64,000 bases of DNA from Onchidella celtica (lineage: Eukaryota > Mollusca > Gastropoda > Systellommatophora > Onchidiidae), in contig OZ007567.1 in NCBI GenBank assembly GCA_963931925.1, positions 89,880,998 to 89,944,997 of the forward strand. The letters run 5' to 3'. Of the stretch, positions 12,701-23,410 are shown piece after piece (position 1 is the first letter of the stretch; every line of letters begins with the position of its first letter). Position numbers and translations under genes: made by a program. The notes beneath the pieces are model-generated. The model did no database searches. It saw only the letters and a program-made list of their open reading frames with translations, and was not told the DNA's origin.

Positions 12701-12850
12701 GCGAAAGAAACATACCTGACAAAACGACAGAGGCGGAATGAAAACACTCGCCAAAGTGAACCCAAAAGACTGACCTGCAATCACTGCCATCGCACTCTCG
12801 GGTCAAACATTGGTAGAATAAGCCACGAGAGAAGCTGTCAGTCAAAGTGA
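9719..12850 (+). CDS. LINE endonuclease / reverse transcriptase with C-terminal zinc finger
   Basis: This 1043-residue polyprotein nicks target DNA and copies the element's RNA at the nick. Residues 1-245 form an APE-like endonuclease: QETR at 37-40, GDFNAR at 144-149, SWRHP at 201-205, QLDLIL at 212-217 and TDHALV at 239-244, which holds the catalytic Asp-His. The reverse transcriptase spans about 480-870: FVDLTKAFD (613-621) with the motif A aspartates, GVKQGCVLAPTLF (671-683) as motif B, and FADD (734-737) as the catalytic motif C, followed by FCYLGSTISG. The C-terminus has a Cys-Cys-His-Cys finger (C1020, C1023, H1036, C1040). No frameshift or stop interrupts it. The first ATG falls just after an in-frame TWNVRT (9701-9718), the usual first endonuclease motif, so translation probably begins upstream at a non-ATG codon or by another route. 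Confidence 0.93.
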   Translation: MRPGLQQQDLTDIDSIRKSQIIDRELQLLNIDIAALQETRLPDSGSVKEENYTFFWQGLSSEQPRIHGVGFAVKNSLINSIATPIGVSERIMTLRLNTPSGFTNIICVYAPTLTSSDETKDIFYEALQRTLHNIPLTEGLLILGDFNARVGADHSAWPKCIGHFGIGNINENGQRLLELCSVNSLCVTNTYFDLKRCQRTSWRHPRSGHWHQLDLILSRRKSLGCIKITRSLHSADCDTDHALVVSKIKISAKKIYRSKAPSIPKINVTAIRDESNRKSFEKLFAESMDNVTQCDSVDETWNTLSSKIHDCAIKSFGRHKVSNNDWVAQNSEILLPLIEQKKSAFNEYNKNCNQSTKTCLKNAKAKLQLEVRRCANKYWTDLCNSIQEANEKGDMKTAYSQMKVALGPIITKSAPLKSVNGEPITDKNEQLNRWVEHYSLLYSTEKNIPPDFEEHLQKLPKMAELDAEPSLVELSNAIDHLSAGKATGSDNIPAEVLKDLKGPLLPHLYNLLLQCWKEGVIPHDMRDAKIVTLYKNKGDKGDCNNYRGISLLSITGKAFARVILCRLQQLAEKVLPETQCGFRSKRSTIDMIFALRQIQEKCKEQNRPLITCFVDLTKAFDTVSRSGLYAVLKSIGCPPTLLKLIASFHTDMNACVNFEGCTSNSFAVNSGVKQGCVLAPTLFGIYFAALLKNAFGQCSGGVLINTRVDGSIFNVARLKAKSRTEHIMLQELLFADDAAIVAHDETTLQALINSLAKACDKFMLRISVSKTVVLTQGLRNPNPIMLNGSPLEQVGKFCYLGSTISGSTDITTEINARIGKAATAFGKLSKRVWNNSKLTIKTKVLVYQTCVLSTLLYGSETWTTYSKHERSLNSFHLRCLRKILKIKWQDRISNIEVLSRANIPSTQALLGKKRLRWLGHLHRMENDRIPRQILYGELATGNRPRGRPHLRFKDTCKVTMKAFNIDPNEWENLANDRSRWRQKLRSGTLAIDFKAKETYLTKRQRRNENTRQSEPKRLTCNHCHRTLGSNIGRISHERSCQSK

Positions 12851-12905
12851 AAGTGAATATTCTAGCTGCTAAGACCGTCTGTAAAGACGCTAAAGGCCAT
12901 ATATA
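12851..12905 (+). other. LINE 3' trailer with hairpin and (AT)n tail
   Basis: The 55-bp trailer contains CGTCTGTAAAGACG at 12876-12889: a perfect 5-bp stem closing a GTAA loop, which as RNA has the GNRA pattern. Nine bases later the AT tail begins. In several LINEs the reverse transcriptase recognises a 3' stem-loop; that role is inferred here from position and from a hairpin of the same shape in the related fragment at 32280-32293. Confidence 0.6.
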
Positions 12906-12917
12906 TATAGAGACGGC
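12906..12917. repeat. Right target-site duplication of the LINE
   Basis: Exact copy of 9077-9088 (TATAGAGACGGC). It overlaps the end of the AT tail, so the exact boundary is uncertain by a few bases. Confidence 0.8.
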
Positions 12918-13260
12918 GGGTTTCGGGCAATCGCACGCTTGATTCGACCCGAGAGAACTCGCGCGAGGAATGTTACTCAATATGCTTTGTAAGTGTACAT
13001 AGACAACTCGTGTCTCTCGAGGCGGCAATTTTGCCGACCAGCGCGGGAAATTACCAGAACCAATTGTGTGTTCTTGTTCCGCGTATGTCGCGCGGGAGTT
13101 GTGTTGGCTGTGTACTTTTCTTGGCTTCACGATGGATGTTGACCCCGTCTTTCCTTTTCCCGCCTTGCTATGAACACCAACCGCGCGAGTGATTAGGCGC
13201 GAGTTTTCTTGCGCGAGTAACCATCTCGCGGCAACCCGCCTACCCGCTTTCTCTATAAAC
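12918..13260. other. CpG-rich segment at the LINE insertion site
   Basis: CGCG, GCGC and related CpG pairs recur through this stretch, in contrast to the CpG-poor AT-rich neighbourhood. Before the LINE arrived it joined directly to the sequence ending at 9076. It could be a small CpG island, a promoter-proximal exon, or an older repeat. Open frames on both strands have no recognisable domain, so I call no gene. Confidence 0.35.
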
Positions 13261-13487
13261 ACGGCCTTAGCTTACACGGTAGGGGCCGGGTGGAGGAGGA
13301 TTGGGGAATTGTCTTTTCCTTCACTGTATTCTGAACCAGTGATCATGCCATTGTTTATGTACCTTGCTAATGCACGAGGTGTGTGTACAGAGCCGGCGAG
13401 AGAGCTGAACAGAGTGGGGGCGGGGGGGATAAAGAGAGTGGGCGAGAGAGAGAAAGAGAAAGTGGGAGAGGTGGGATAGCAAGCGAG

Positions 13488-13490
<3 letters not shown>

Positions 13491-13581
<91 letters not shown>
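13491..13581. repeat. (GA)n microsatellite, about 45 units
   Basis: An almost perfect AG dinucleotide tract of about 90 bases. It is preceded from about 13385 by a degenerate purine-rich stretch with AGAG motifs and a short G run. Open frames across it are low-complexity Arg-Glu or Ser-Leu artefacts, not genes. Confidence 0.97.
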
Positions 13582-13585
<4 letters not shown>

Positions 13586-14354
13586 CTAATATCAGCCGTA
13601 GACAACAGTAATTATAATTATTGTAGAACATAAAACAACTGTTTTGATGACTCACTGATCACATTTTAAACGTGCAAACCACTCATTCATGTCCCATATC
13701 GTTTCGTCTTGGAAAGCTGAGACAAACAAGTTACCGGCATTGCCCGCTAACACATTCAGAAACACTGTTTAACTAAAATTGATGACGAGTGTCAGAGAAT
13801 ACCATATAAATGAGAGCCACTCCCATTTTTAAACCAATCAAATCAGAGACAGCAGAATGAAAAGGATTGATGTGGGGGCGGGGGTGTTTACAATTCTGCT
13901 ATCACGAGTAAAACTAAGTTGTTTTCAGCAGAGTCCGTTAAGCATTCAAACTTACAATGTTATCCGGATATATTATCCGAATTAATATTATCATCGACTC
14001 TGAGTGAAATCGTTTTCAAGCTGAATGGCTAGAACTGTTTACGAGTCTGCTTGCAGTTCTAAACAGTGTATTTACACGCTGCATCATTCATGGTGTTTTT
14101 AGATAATTTTGTGAACTTTAACAATGTGGACTGCCAGTTTAAAAGTGTGATAAGATGCGAATTAGGCTAAATTTAAGGAATATGACACAAGTTCGTATTA
14201 TTGATCTGATAAGTGTAGCTCCCATAGCGTTTTAAAGCCTTTTTTTCACATTTTCTTCATTTTTATATAATCTTGGAGCTCACTGCCTTCTTCCCCTTCT
14301 ACCTTTAAAAAAAAATCATTCTATTCATTCAATCATTGACTGACCGACTGATTG
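13582..14354. other. Unassigned AT-rich DNA
   Basis: No coding frame, inverted terminus or repeat shared with the rest of the window was seen. A short G-rich patch lies near 13873. Confidence 0.4.
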
Positions 14355-14359
14355 TTGGA

Positions 14360-14566
14360 CTCACCCACTTACTCACTCACTCACGCGTTCAATCACTCAT
14401 TCATTCACTCATTCATTCATTCACTCATTTACTCACTCACTCACTCACTCTGTCACTCACTCACTCACTCACTCACTCACTCACTCACTCACTCACTCAC
14501 TCACTCACTCACTCACTCATACACTCACTCATTCACTCAGTCACTCACTCTCTCACTCACTTTCTC
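14360..14566. repeat. (ACTC)n tetranucleotide array with variant units
   Basis: A tandem ACTC/TCAC array of about 200 bases. The centre (roughly 14450-14518) is nearly perfect, and the flanks carry ATTC and TGTC variants. It produces open frames of Thr-His-Ser-Leu repeats in more than one frame, as expected of a 4-bp repeat, so these are not proteins. Confidence 0.95.
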
Positions 14567-16377
14567 GGATCACTTCCTGCTCCCCACGTTACAACCACAT
14601 TCAAGGACTTTCCCGATAATCATTGAATGATGAAGTCAATAAATCAGTCAGTCTGTTCAATTTATTGATAAAAGAGCCAATCGTCTAACACTTTTTTTTC
14701 TTCGATCTATCGATCAAATCCTATCACTTTGTCAAACGGTAGAGTCAACGTGCACAACATGTGCACTGGCCCTCGAATCTGAAGGCTCACAATAAAATAC
14801 CATGCCGAGAAGGCGAAATGAATGCCTCGTACTTCTCGTGCTGCCATGTTTTGTATTGTAAAAGCTGTTTTCTTTCACTGAATTTAGAATTTCGTTTGAG
14901 GGCTGCATTTCTTATGTGTGTGTTTGCTGTTACGCAATGCATTTTTGTTTCTTTAGCTGCTCAATTATTTACCCCACGTTTACTTTAACTATGTCTATGT
15001 ACAAAAGCCTGGGTTGTCCTTAACAAAATTGTAAAATAGAAATATCATCCCAGCTTTTCAGCTGACAATAGGTAGACATTATTATGAAAATTCAGGAACA
15101 ATCGCTGAGCCAGATGCGAAGACCTTCAAATGCAGCAACACCGTAACAGAGCATGATGCTCAAGAATCGGATTGTATATACAGTCACAGCAGGCGCTACA
15201 TCGGCCCGAACTGACATACCATGGGCGCACAATCCATTGCCTCTTGAAACAGATGGTGGCATTGTGAAAATTGCAATAGAATGAACTTCTGGATTGCACA
15301 GAAAAAACGTCAAAGAACTGTGTCACCATATAATCAATTGATAGATATGTGCATTCACCGTTTTAATTTGAGTGTCACCCGAATGACTACATTCTTATCA
15401 TGGCTTATTTTCGTTCCTCCTTTTCTCCGTATGGTCGCACATCAAGATTTCAGTCATTAGCCATGCAAGTTTTCATGACATAGCCTATCCCTTCATTGTC
15501 CTTTTTCAATGTTGAAGTACAAGTTTGATATTAATTCCAACCACAAATACTTACTTCCAAGCCATTTTTGAAATTTAAAATCTTGCTGTCTGCTTTCGCA
15601 CAACACAACGAGCAACCATACGTTATTCCGATGTAAATTGCATAGGATTTCAGTACCGTTGGTATGCTTAACATAGAGGTGGGTACCCTACATTAAACCG
15701 ACGTTGGTGCGATGTCGTAACAACTCTACGTACGAATGATGTCATTCTTATTTTGCAAACTTGACTTCCATTTTAGGCGTCGGATCCCGTAGGGTTACGG
15801 ACTGCAATTATAGTAACAAGTACGAGCGTATCTTTCTGGAAACATCTGCAGAAAATCGGTGCATCGAATTATCGAATGATGCTAAATTCATCTGAAAGCT
15901 TTTATGCCATTTTGTTTGTAAGGTTCCATTTGTTATACTGTATTATTATCGGCACGTCTCATTCCGAGCTATTTCTGAAAATGGATTGTTTTGCTCTGGC
16001 TCTCCTATAGAACAAAAGTCCAGACTACTTGTAGTGTGCTCTCCCGTCACTTCATTGGGTCATGTTCTTTACGCTAGAACAATCAAAGCAGATCAGGATA
16101 CTGAAACCTGTCAAAGCCACGTTTCATGGCCACTGATTTTACAAGTGGAATACAAGTTTATGCCTTGACAGAAGCAATTTGTTATTGAAATATTATGTCA
16201 TAAACTGCGTCCACGAACAACGCATTCATCTCCATGTCCCTCCCTGTGGTGATTGCGAATGACGTCAGACTACACGAAATAGCATCCTAGCCGACTTCTG
16301 ACATTATTAAACAAGAGTTAAACACCTGGTAGAACACCGCTGATATGTGACTGCATGCACACTCAGTGTCATGGCGA
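14567..16377. other. Unassigned intergenic DNA
   Basis: No supportable gene. On the minus strand a 74-codon frame (15092-15313) follows a plausible splice acceptor, but it has no known domain and no clear donor, so it is not called. A CRE-like TGACGTCA lies near 16260. Confidence 0.4.
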
Positions 16378-16639
16378 TATCGAGGGGTATTTGCCATACT
16401 GTTGTTTGTGACATTTTGCCGGTTTTGAAGTTTTGTCATGAAAGTGGTTCTCTCACTCCTAATTTTATTATGTATAAGGGTCATATGGGTGTATTTTTCG
16501 TTGGCATTTTTGTGCGAGTTTCGATTTTGAAGCGTAGTGAACAAAACGCTGATTCTACACAACTCTTCAAACTTTCAATCCTCATTTTCTCGAAAAGGCA
16601 AAAGTGCACATATATCAATCTGGAAAATACCCGATGATA
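16378..16639. mobile_element. 262-bp TA-flanked MITE, copy 1
   Basis: It begins TATCGAGGGGTATTTGCC and ends with an imperfect inverted copy of that terminus (GGAAAATACCCGATGATA). The copy at 45812-46073 has exactly the same length and lines up from end to end. Terminal CGAGGGG next to TA recalls mariner-type elements with TA target duplications, but no transposase remains. The terminal repeats are about 30 bases, less well matched than in copy 3. Confidence 0.8.
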
Positions 16640-19600
16640 TTCACTATTATCTTGCCAGGGAGCGATTTGGCCAGCAAACGTGTTACACTGTAATTATAGC
16701 AACCACAATTTGCACGTAATCAGTATTTTTAGCTATATTCGAATGCCTCTCTCGTTTCACGTTCGTGCCAGAAAACCTGTGGAAAGTGTCAATGATAATG
16801 TTTAACAGCTTAATATTTTCACGATTGACATTTGTATGATATACATTTTAGAGTTATGGAACACCACTGTTGAACATAATATTAGGTAAAACTATCTTAG
16901 CCAAAAAAAAATGTACATGCCTAGAGTTCGCTAAGGTCGATGGGGAATCATGGTGCCTGTAAGTTCCAATTAAGATGTATTTTGATAAGAGCCCATCACT
17001 GTCCGTGCTTTCAGGGGTGGTGTTTTAAATTCTCTTATCTAATACCCACTTATAAAACACGAGTGAACATGACCATGTAACGAACAATAATCCGTAGGTA
17101 TATACAGCAGTTGATGGGGACAACATAAGTTTTGTGTCGAGAAAGTGAACATTGGTGTCTCTCTACAGTTACTTGCTCTATAGTATGATTCTTACAATAA
17201 ATGCTAAAATGTAAACTATGACAGATTGATTATACAACATCATCCAGTCTTAATAGTTATAAATGGGTCTGAAAAAATCACAGTGTATCACATTTTCCAA
17301 GAGTAGAGGCAAGAAGCAGGGCTGATATAAAGCTTGCCTTTCACAAGGAATAATACCAATAGAAAAAAAAAAGAAAATCTATCTTAATTTTCCCCGAACA
17401 AACAAACAAATCGATATTTTCCGATTTCTCCTCCCCTCTCTGTGATCGTTGATGAAATATCTGTTTATCAAGGACAGAAATGTTGCACCTGCGGGTGTGA
17501 CTTCCTTGAACCCAGCTAACATCATTAAAGAACAGGAACAATAAACAGAGGATCAGTTTGTTACGTTGAACCTGTTGAAGCAATTGGGGATTAGATTAAG
17601 GAAACGGCAGAGGTCCAGAGGTCGCTTTGTAATGAGAACAGTGTGAGCAAGAGGGCCCAAGAGAGGCCCATGCCGAGATCACGGAACGTACATTGACCTG
17701 TCCGGCGTCCTATGAATTGATTGCCATGTAACTGTATAAATATTTCTCTCACATCAACCCAATCACCTAAAGTACTCAAGATTTTTCTTCTTTCTGTCTA
17801 TCTCTTTCTCAAATCACCTTCTTACTATCATCTAACTTCCTCTCTCTCTCTCCTTTAAACATATTTATTATTCACACACATACAATAATAAGCTCCCACA
17901 CATTTTCACACAGTGCATACCATACACACACTAACACACACACACACTCAGATACACGTGCTTCCACCCCCATAGTTTCACTCCCCTCGTTACGAACAAA
18001 GAACATGCCTGGTCCACCTTTGAGAAACAACACAGAAACAATGCAAAGTAAACCAATAAGACAGTCAACACTTAAACTGTGCTCTATCCATTTCTTGAGA
18101 TATCTCTTTTAGATCAAATGGAATTCTATAAAAGTAGGTCTGACCAAAACAATTTTTGGAGCCACCAGCAGATCAAACATTGAAGTAAAAACTATATAAC
18201 CATTTACTGTAAATTTCTTCTGTACGTATTTACCACGACATAACTGGATGAAAACTACATGATACGCCTCCACTCCCCCCCCCCCCCCGTGATAGTTTCT
18301 GTTGCCATTTTAATCCAGCAACAACTTTGCGTGGGAGAAGCGTAAAAAAACAAACACGCTACATCATGACAAACAATCCTACGCGCCCACGACAGATCTT
18401 ATTAAGTGACTTCATGAGCCATTAGCTATATAAATGACACTCAAACGCCTCTTTCTCCTCTACGCCATCAATACGCTGACATCGTGTGGAAAATTCTTCA
18501 GCTAAACAATTTAGGGGTGACATCGATCATGGGATCCTCATAAAGAATGGGCTCTTGAAAGCTGAAATAAATCAGCATGTAAAAATGTTCTGGCAATTCT
18601 CTCTTTCATTCGATGAAACATGAACAATTCCCTGTAATATTTATTTTACTCGTGTTAGGGGCGGCTATGATGCCCTTACAGCTCCCACCTCTGCCCCTTT
18701 TATAAACAACAATTGTTTTTAGCTGCCGTTTAATGTTTTGTCCATTCCCACTTCAGATCCGCGAACTGCCTCCAGCTTGTGCTTTTCCATGAACTTAGGG
18801 TCGCCATGAATTTCTCAGATGGATTAAATTTTTTGACATTTATTTGATCATCCTCGTTTTGTTACAGATCAGAATGTATCCTTCACAAAACAGAATAAAA
18901 AACTTTGTTTGTATTTCTGCTGGTTCAAAAACACCAAACTATGTTTACAAACTGAATTACAAATACTGTCTTTATAGACGATACACAACAAAGGTAGGTT
19001 ACCAAACGCACAAGACAAATAAGAAAGAAAAAAATCACTTTATTATCCCATGATGGAAATTCTTTGTCACAGAGTGTTTAAGAGCTCATACATAGTACAC
19101 ACATTATGCATCATTACATAAACATTTTATAACTCAATAATAGGCGTATTACATGAAATAACGTGGCAAGGAAACGCAGTAAAAATATGGTACACATCTA
19201 GCTATAATGTTTTGTTGAGGCGAAATGTATCTATCTCTGTTTGCTGCACTGCAATGCAATATTATTAATATGCAAACTTTCAAGTGTCTAGCTTGAATGG
19301 CCATGAAATGCATAAGCGTCACAGACAGTTTACCCCCTGCTCTCATTATTATAAGATAAGAGGGGGAAAATATATATGTCACAGTTTTTTGTTTTTAACC
19401 CTCGTGTCATAAAACTTTATAATAATGTAATATAAGTACTAAAATAGTGACATACTAGGCTGCTGTTGCGGGTGTTCAATATCTCTATATATTTGATCAA
19501 TATTCCCCTTGGAGGATACAAAATGTTCGTCAATGCCTTGAACACTGGAAGTCTTGAAGTTCATGCACAGCGGAGTACCGCGCTGGCCAAAGTATTCAGA

Positions 19601-19922
19601 AGTTAAAAAGTCCCGCCCGCACGAAATGTGAATTTTTAATAGGAAAATACACGCAAAATGGAACCATTAACCTATCCATTCAAAACTGATCTTGCTGAAC
19701 ATTTTCGGTCTTAATCGAAATATTCAAAAACCTGTGGAGATTGCCAGATTATTTAGCAGTAACGAAAAACAGTTATTTTTTTATGTGTAGCCAAATCGGT
19801 GACTGACCCGAAGGACGTGTCAGCCCATCAGCCATGAATCAGTTCAACCAGATTTGTCGTCTCGGGTATTCAAAAGTTTAACAAGTGGACTGGTAGACTT
19901 GCTCATGTTGTTCTTCTCTGTA
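16640..19922. other. Unassigned intergenic DNA
   Basis: AT-rich DNA with an AC-rich patch (about 17873-17945) and a C run near 18275-18288. Several 60-80 codon frames exist without recognisable features. No RNA gene or paired inverted repeat was noticed. Confidence 0.4.
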
Positions 19923-20134
19923 TTTCGAGGGGTATTTGCCATATTGTTGTATTTGACATTTTGCCGATTTTGAGTTTTTTTGTCATGAAATTGGTTCTCT
20001 CACTCCTAATTTTGTTATGGATAATTAGTGTAATATGGAGGTATTTTTCGTGGGCAGTTTTGTGCTAGTTTTGATTTTGAAGGGTATTGAACTAAAGCGA
20101 AAAGCGAAACTGCACATACAACAGTATGGAAAAA
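19923..20134. mobile_element. MITE copy 2, internally deleted and truncated
   Basis: Aligns to the family at 16378 and 45812 from the CGAGGGG terminus through GATTTTGAAGGG. It then lacks about 44 bases present in the other copies and resumes at CGAAA...CATACAACA. The right terminus ends at GGAAAA, without the final TACCC..CGATA, so this copy is damaged at its right end. It lies in the same orientation as copies 1 and 3. Confidence 0.75.
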
Positions 20135-20967
20135 TTTGTTCTGGTTTTACAAACAGTCTCCATTAACCAATTACTCTTGCATTGCCCCACATAAATATTG
20201 CTTCAATTCTTTTTCTTGGCGAAGACCAACACTGTAACAGGCATTATTTTGAACTTTCCCGGCTGCGTCTTTTCTCTAGTCTCATGAGAGAGTGATCTTT
20301 TTCGCTCTGTTGCAAACTTGATTTCCGCAAAGACTGTTGTGTCAGGACAATGAACTCTTTACCAAAACATAACAGTATTAGCATTTTTAGCCTAGGTCTC
20401 TGACAAACTGCTCTACATTACTCGTGCGTTTCCTTATGACGTCAGTTTATTGGCGTTTGAAAGAAGCTTCTTCTATTTACCATTATTTTTGGCTCTATTT
20501 CTTTTAATCAAAACTTATTCATTCATTCATAACTGGTTGTAAATATAAATAATACCAGGTACCCCATCAATATCTGGCTGTAGAATAAAGACAGATGAAG
20601 GAGATATGAAAGTGTAAATATGAAAAAATAACTGACCGATTGTTTTGTGCGTGAGCTCACCGATTCACAGCTGATTTTGTGATAATTATACTAAACTAAA
20701 CTTACAATGTGCCCTTTTTTCTGATTCACAACCTTCGACAGTGAACAAAGCGGTTTGCATTCCATTGTATCTTTTCAAAGTAAGGAAAGTACTTGAATAA
20801 GTTCATTATGAGTTTATACTTCATTGTCTGTGAAAACTGTTGTGGGCCACAAAACTGTTGAATGAATGAACTTGCTGGATAAATCATTCTTGACGAGGCA
20901 GTGCAGTTAACTTCAGGTCACATCGAGCATGGAATTGTCACTTAACTTATGTACGCGCCTACTGATA
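20135..20967. other. Unassigned AT-rich DNA
   Basis: No gene or repeat recognised. A CRE-like TGACGTCA occurs near 20438. Confidence 0.4.
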
Positions 20968-21217
20968 CTCTCTCTCTCTCTCTTTCATTCACTCACTCAC
21001 TCACTCTTTCTCTCTTCTCTCTCCCCCACTCCCTCTCTTTCGTTCACTCACTCACCCTTTCTCTGTCCCTCTTGCTCTTTCCCTCACTCTGTCTCAATCA
21101 TTCATTCACTCATTCCTTCTCTATTCTCTCTCTCTTTCCCTCTCTCTCTTTCTCCTTCTCTCTTTCCCTCTCTATCTTTCTCTTCTCCTCTCTCTCCTAG
21201 TCACTCTCTCTCTCAGA
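20968..21217. repeat. Degenerate pyrimidine-rich (CT)n tract
   Basis: About 250 bases of CT with interspersed TCAC, TTCC and CCCT units. It is an old, interrupted microsatellite. Open frames over it are Ser/Leu low complexity. Confidence 0.9.
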
Positions 21218-21783
21218 TGTAAAATGGATGAACAAAAAGAAAAACAACTGTATTCCTCAACTTAAATAGATCTACATCTTTTAAGTACTTCTTTGAAATC
21301 AGCCTACTGTCCTCCCTAATAATAATTTTTTTAAACCATTCAAGCAGTTGATGGACTATCTGGCAGAAAAAGAGTTGTCATTTACAGCTGTGCCAGTGCA
21401 GGTACGGTTTCGTGATAGCGCGGGCCGCAGAGGGGGACTAGCCAACGATTACTTAGTGAGTGCATGAATGATTGATATATATTTTACCAGACACTGGGAA
21501 ATTTATTAATGATTCTGTTTCATTTCCTGCCTAAGACATAGCTATCTCATTTATATGGATTATGAAATGAAACTGAAAAATCTTTTCCCGATTTTGCTAA
21601 TTCAGAACTCTCGTATTCAACAACTTCCCTGTTCTCTTTTAAGTTTAGTCTTTTTCTTGTGTTTTGGTTACGAATTTTATATTTCTTCGTTTATCATTCT
21701 CCCTCTCATTCTTTTCACTCTCTTGCCTGTTCCCCCACATCTTTTCTATTTCTCCCATATTTTTTTCTTGTGTACTCGTTCAC

Positions 21784-21787
<4 letters not shown>
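21218..21787. other. Unassigned DNA between two (CT)n tracts
   Basis: Mixed composition without supportable coding sequence. The 3' part grades into pyrimidine-rich DNA leading to the next microsatellite. Confidence 0.4.

Positions 21788-21836
<49 letters not shown>
21788..21836. repeat. (CT)n microsatellite
   Basis: A near-perfect run of about 24 CT units flanked by T-rich and C-rich DNA. Confidence 0.95.
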
Positions 21837-21837
<1 letters not shown>

Positions 21838-23218
21838 TTCTCAATCTTCGCACTTTTCCATTACTCTCTTTTCACTTTTCTTCATTTTGACGTTGGCGTT
21901 TTCCAGTTTTTGGCCGTTTTGAGACAAAGGAAAAAGCAAGAGAACGCATGTTTTTCTTATTGTTTTTTTCTGAGAGGCACAAAATAACAATACAGAATTT
22001 TTCTTAAAAACGCGGATGGGGGAAAAACGGAATGATTTTTCTTCGATATTTCGGTTTTGTAAATTCCCTCATGTTCTGCTCATGCTGATACTCCGCATAA
22101 AATCTGTCGTTATGAAATGTCGCAGTGCCATCTATTCTTTTCAATGCATTCGTCTATGTTTTAAACGTGTTTTATGTTTTCTCAGGGGGCCTTACAGAAT
22201 TCAATATTATTGAAGGCGAGGGTGGTTGCTATACTGTCTGAAAAATGTTTGCCAAAAGAGTAAGTGCGACAACTTAATCCAAAGCTGTACAGAGTGGTCA
22301 AACGTTACTTTACCATAAAAATTACTTAAAATTTAATTTCAATGTATTTTTTTGTTTTTTTAATTTTTTGTTGATTTATTTATTTTCCACAGTAACTTTT
22401 GGCCCATCGACTATTTATGGAGAATTAAATTTTTGTGTGTCTGTACTTTTGTCTGTATTTTATAATGACGAAACGAGTTAAATACTATAATTAACCATGG
22501 GTGGGAAGGACGTGTGCTGTCAAAAAAAAAGCACGGTATTGTGCCATTCAATCAACGTGGAATTTGTGCTCACTGGCAGGGATAAAATACATCTCATCTC
22601 CAGGGAACAGACCACCTCAGAGAAAAGTATCACGCACGCGAGACACTCATCCGGCAACTGTTGTCGTTAGTGCACACAAAATACTATTGGCCGTTGAACA
22701 AATCGACAGTTCTCAACTGCCAACATTCCCTGTCTGGGCATTTAGTATCTGCCGCGCCAAATCTTATATTAGACAAGCAGAATAGGAATGCCTGAGCCCC
22801 GGCTTACAAAATATAGGATTTCTTTAGTATCTTCATTTGAGATGGTGTTTTGCTTAACGTTACTACCCTTTATTTCATTACATTTCATTATATCAGGCAT
22901 TTTCGGTAGCCCAAAGTGGTTTTCCTGACATTTATAGCAAAATCAGGAGTATATTTTTGTGGGCAAGGTTCCCAGCCATTTGAGGGCTTAGCCCCTCGAC
23001 TAGTTCGCATATTCGAAACGTCATACGGCCTTGGAATTTCCGACTTCTTTCGCAAGTGCACAAGATCTGTGACATGAACCGAAACAAACCAATACAAACT
23101 GTCGCTACTGAGATCCTCACTGCATATTGCGTTTTTTTTTTAATGACTGAAATTACATGCTTTTCTGCCATCTGACCTGGTGTCAGAACATCTTATTGTT
23201 GTCTGTAAACCATGGAGC
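21837..23218. other. Unassigned intergenic DNA
   Basis: No domain-bearing frame. The 95-codon open frame at 22501-22785 is not recognisable and starts beside a poly-A run, so I treat it as chance. Confidence 0.4.
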
Positions 23219-23410
23219 GTATCATGCTAAGCCCAGTAAGACACAGTCAGATACAAGAGTGCACACGATAATTTCCTATATTTTCCTAGTAAGTCCGGGA
23301 ATAGCCTATCATACTAAGCTCAGTTAGACACAGTCAATTTCTGCCATTATTTTCTCTGGTGTATATTTTGTTGGCAGCATCTGACTGTCTGACCGGGCTT
23401 AGTATGATAC
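23219..23410. mobile_element. 192-bp short inverted-repeat element with an extra internal copy
   Basis: The left end starts GTATCATGCTAAGCCCAGTA and the right end is its near-exact reverse complement, ending CTTAGTATGATAC. The arms are about 32-34 bases with a few substitutions and a 2-base gap. A third copy of the arm lies inside, in direct orientation at 23306-23338 (CTATCATACTAAGCTCAG). Ends of this kind indicate a MITE or foldback element. No target duplication is clear. Confidence 0.6.

Larger units (their letters stand above)
9089..12905 (+). mobile_element. Apparently intact RTE-like non-LTR retrotransposon (LINE), about 3.8 kb
   Basis: The element consists of about 630 bp of 5' leader, one long ORF (9719-12850) encoding an APE-type endonuclease and reverse transcriptase, and a 55-bp 3' trailer ending in CCATATATATATAG. 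It lies between perfect 12-bp direct repeats (9077-9088 and 12906-12917). The short trailer with a microsatellite tail instead of poly-A fits RTE-like LINEs. The protein resembles the entries often labelled craniofacial-development-protein-2-like in invertebrate genomes, which are retrotransposons. The clade (RTE versus a related group) is a judgement from memory of the family, not a tree. An unbroken ORF plus perfect flanking repeats suggest a young copy. Confidence 0.88.

Noticed and set aside
10351-12790. Minus-strand frames of 65-124 codons inside the LINE ORF
   Set aside because: Shadows of the plus-strand reverse transcriptase frame.
13272-13655. Open frames of 94-127 codons across the (GA)n tract
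   Set aside because: They are Ser-Leu or Arg-Glu dipeptide repeats forced by the dinucleotide microsatellite, present in several frames and both strands.
14336-14630. Thr-His-Ser-Leu repeat open frames
   Set aside because: Direct translation of the ACTC array, open in more than one frame; no protein evidence.
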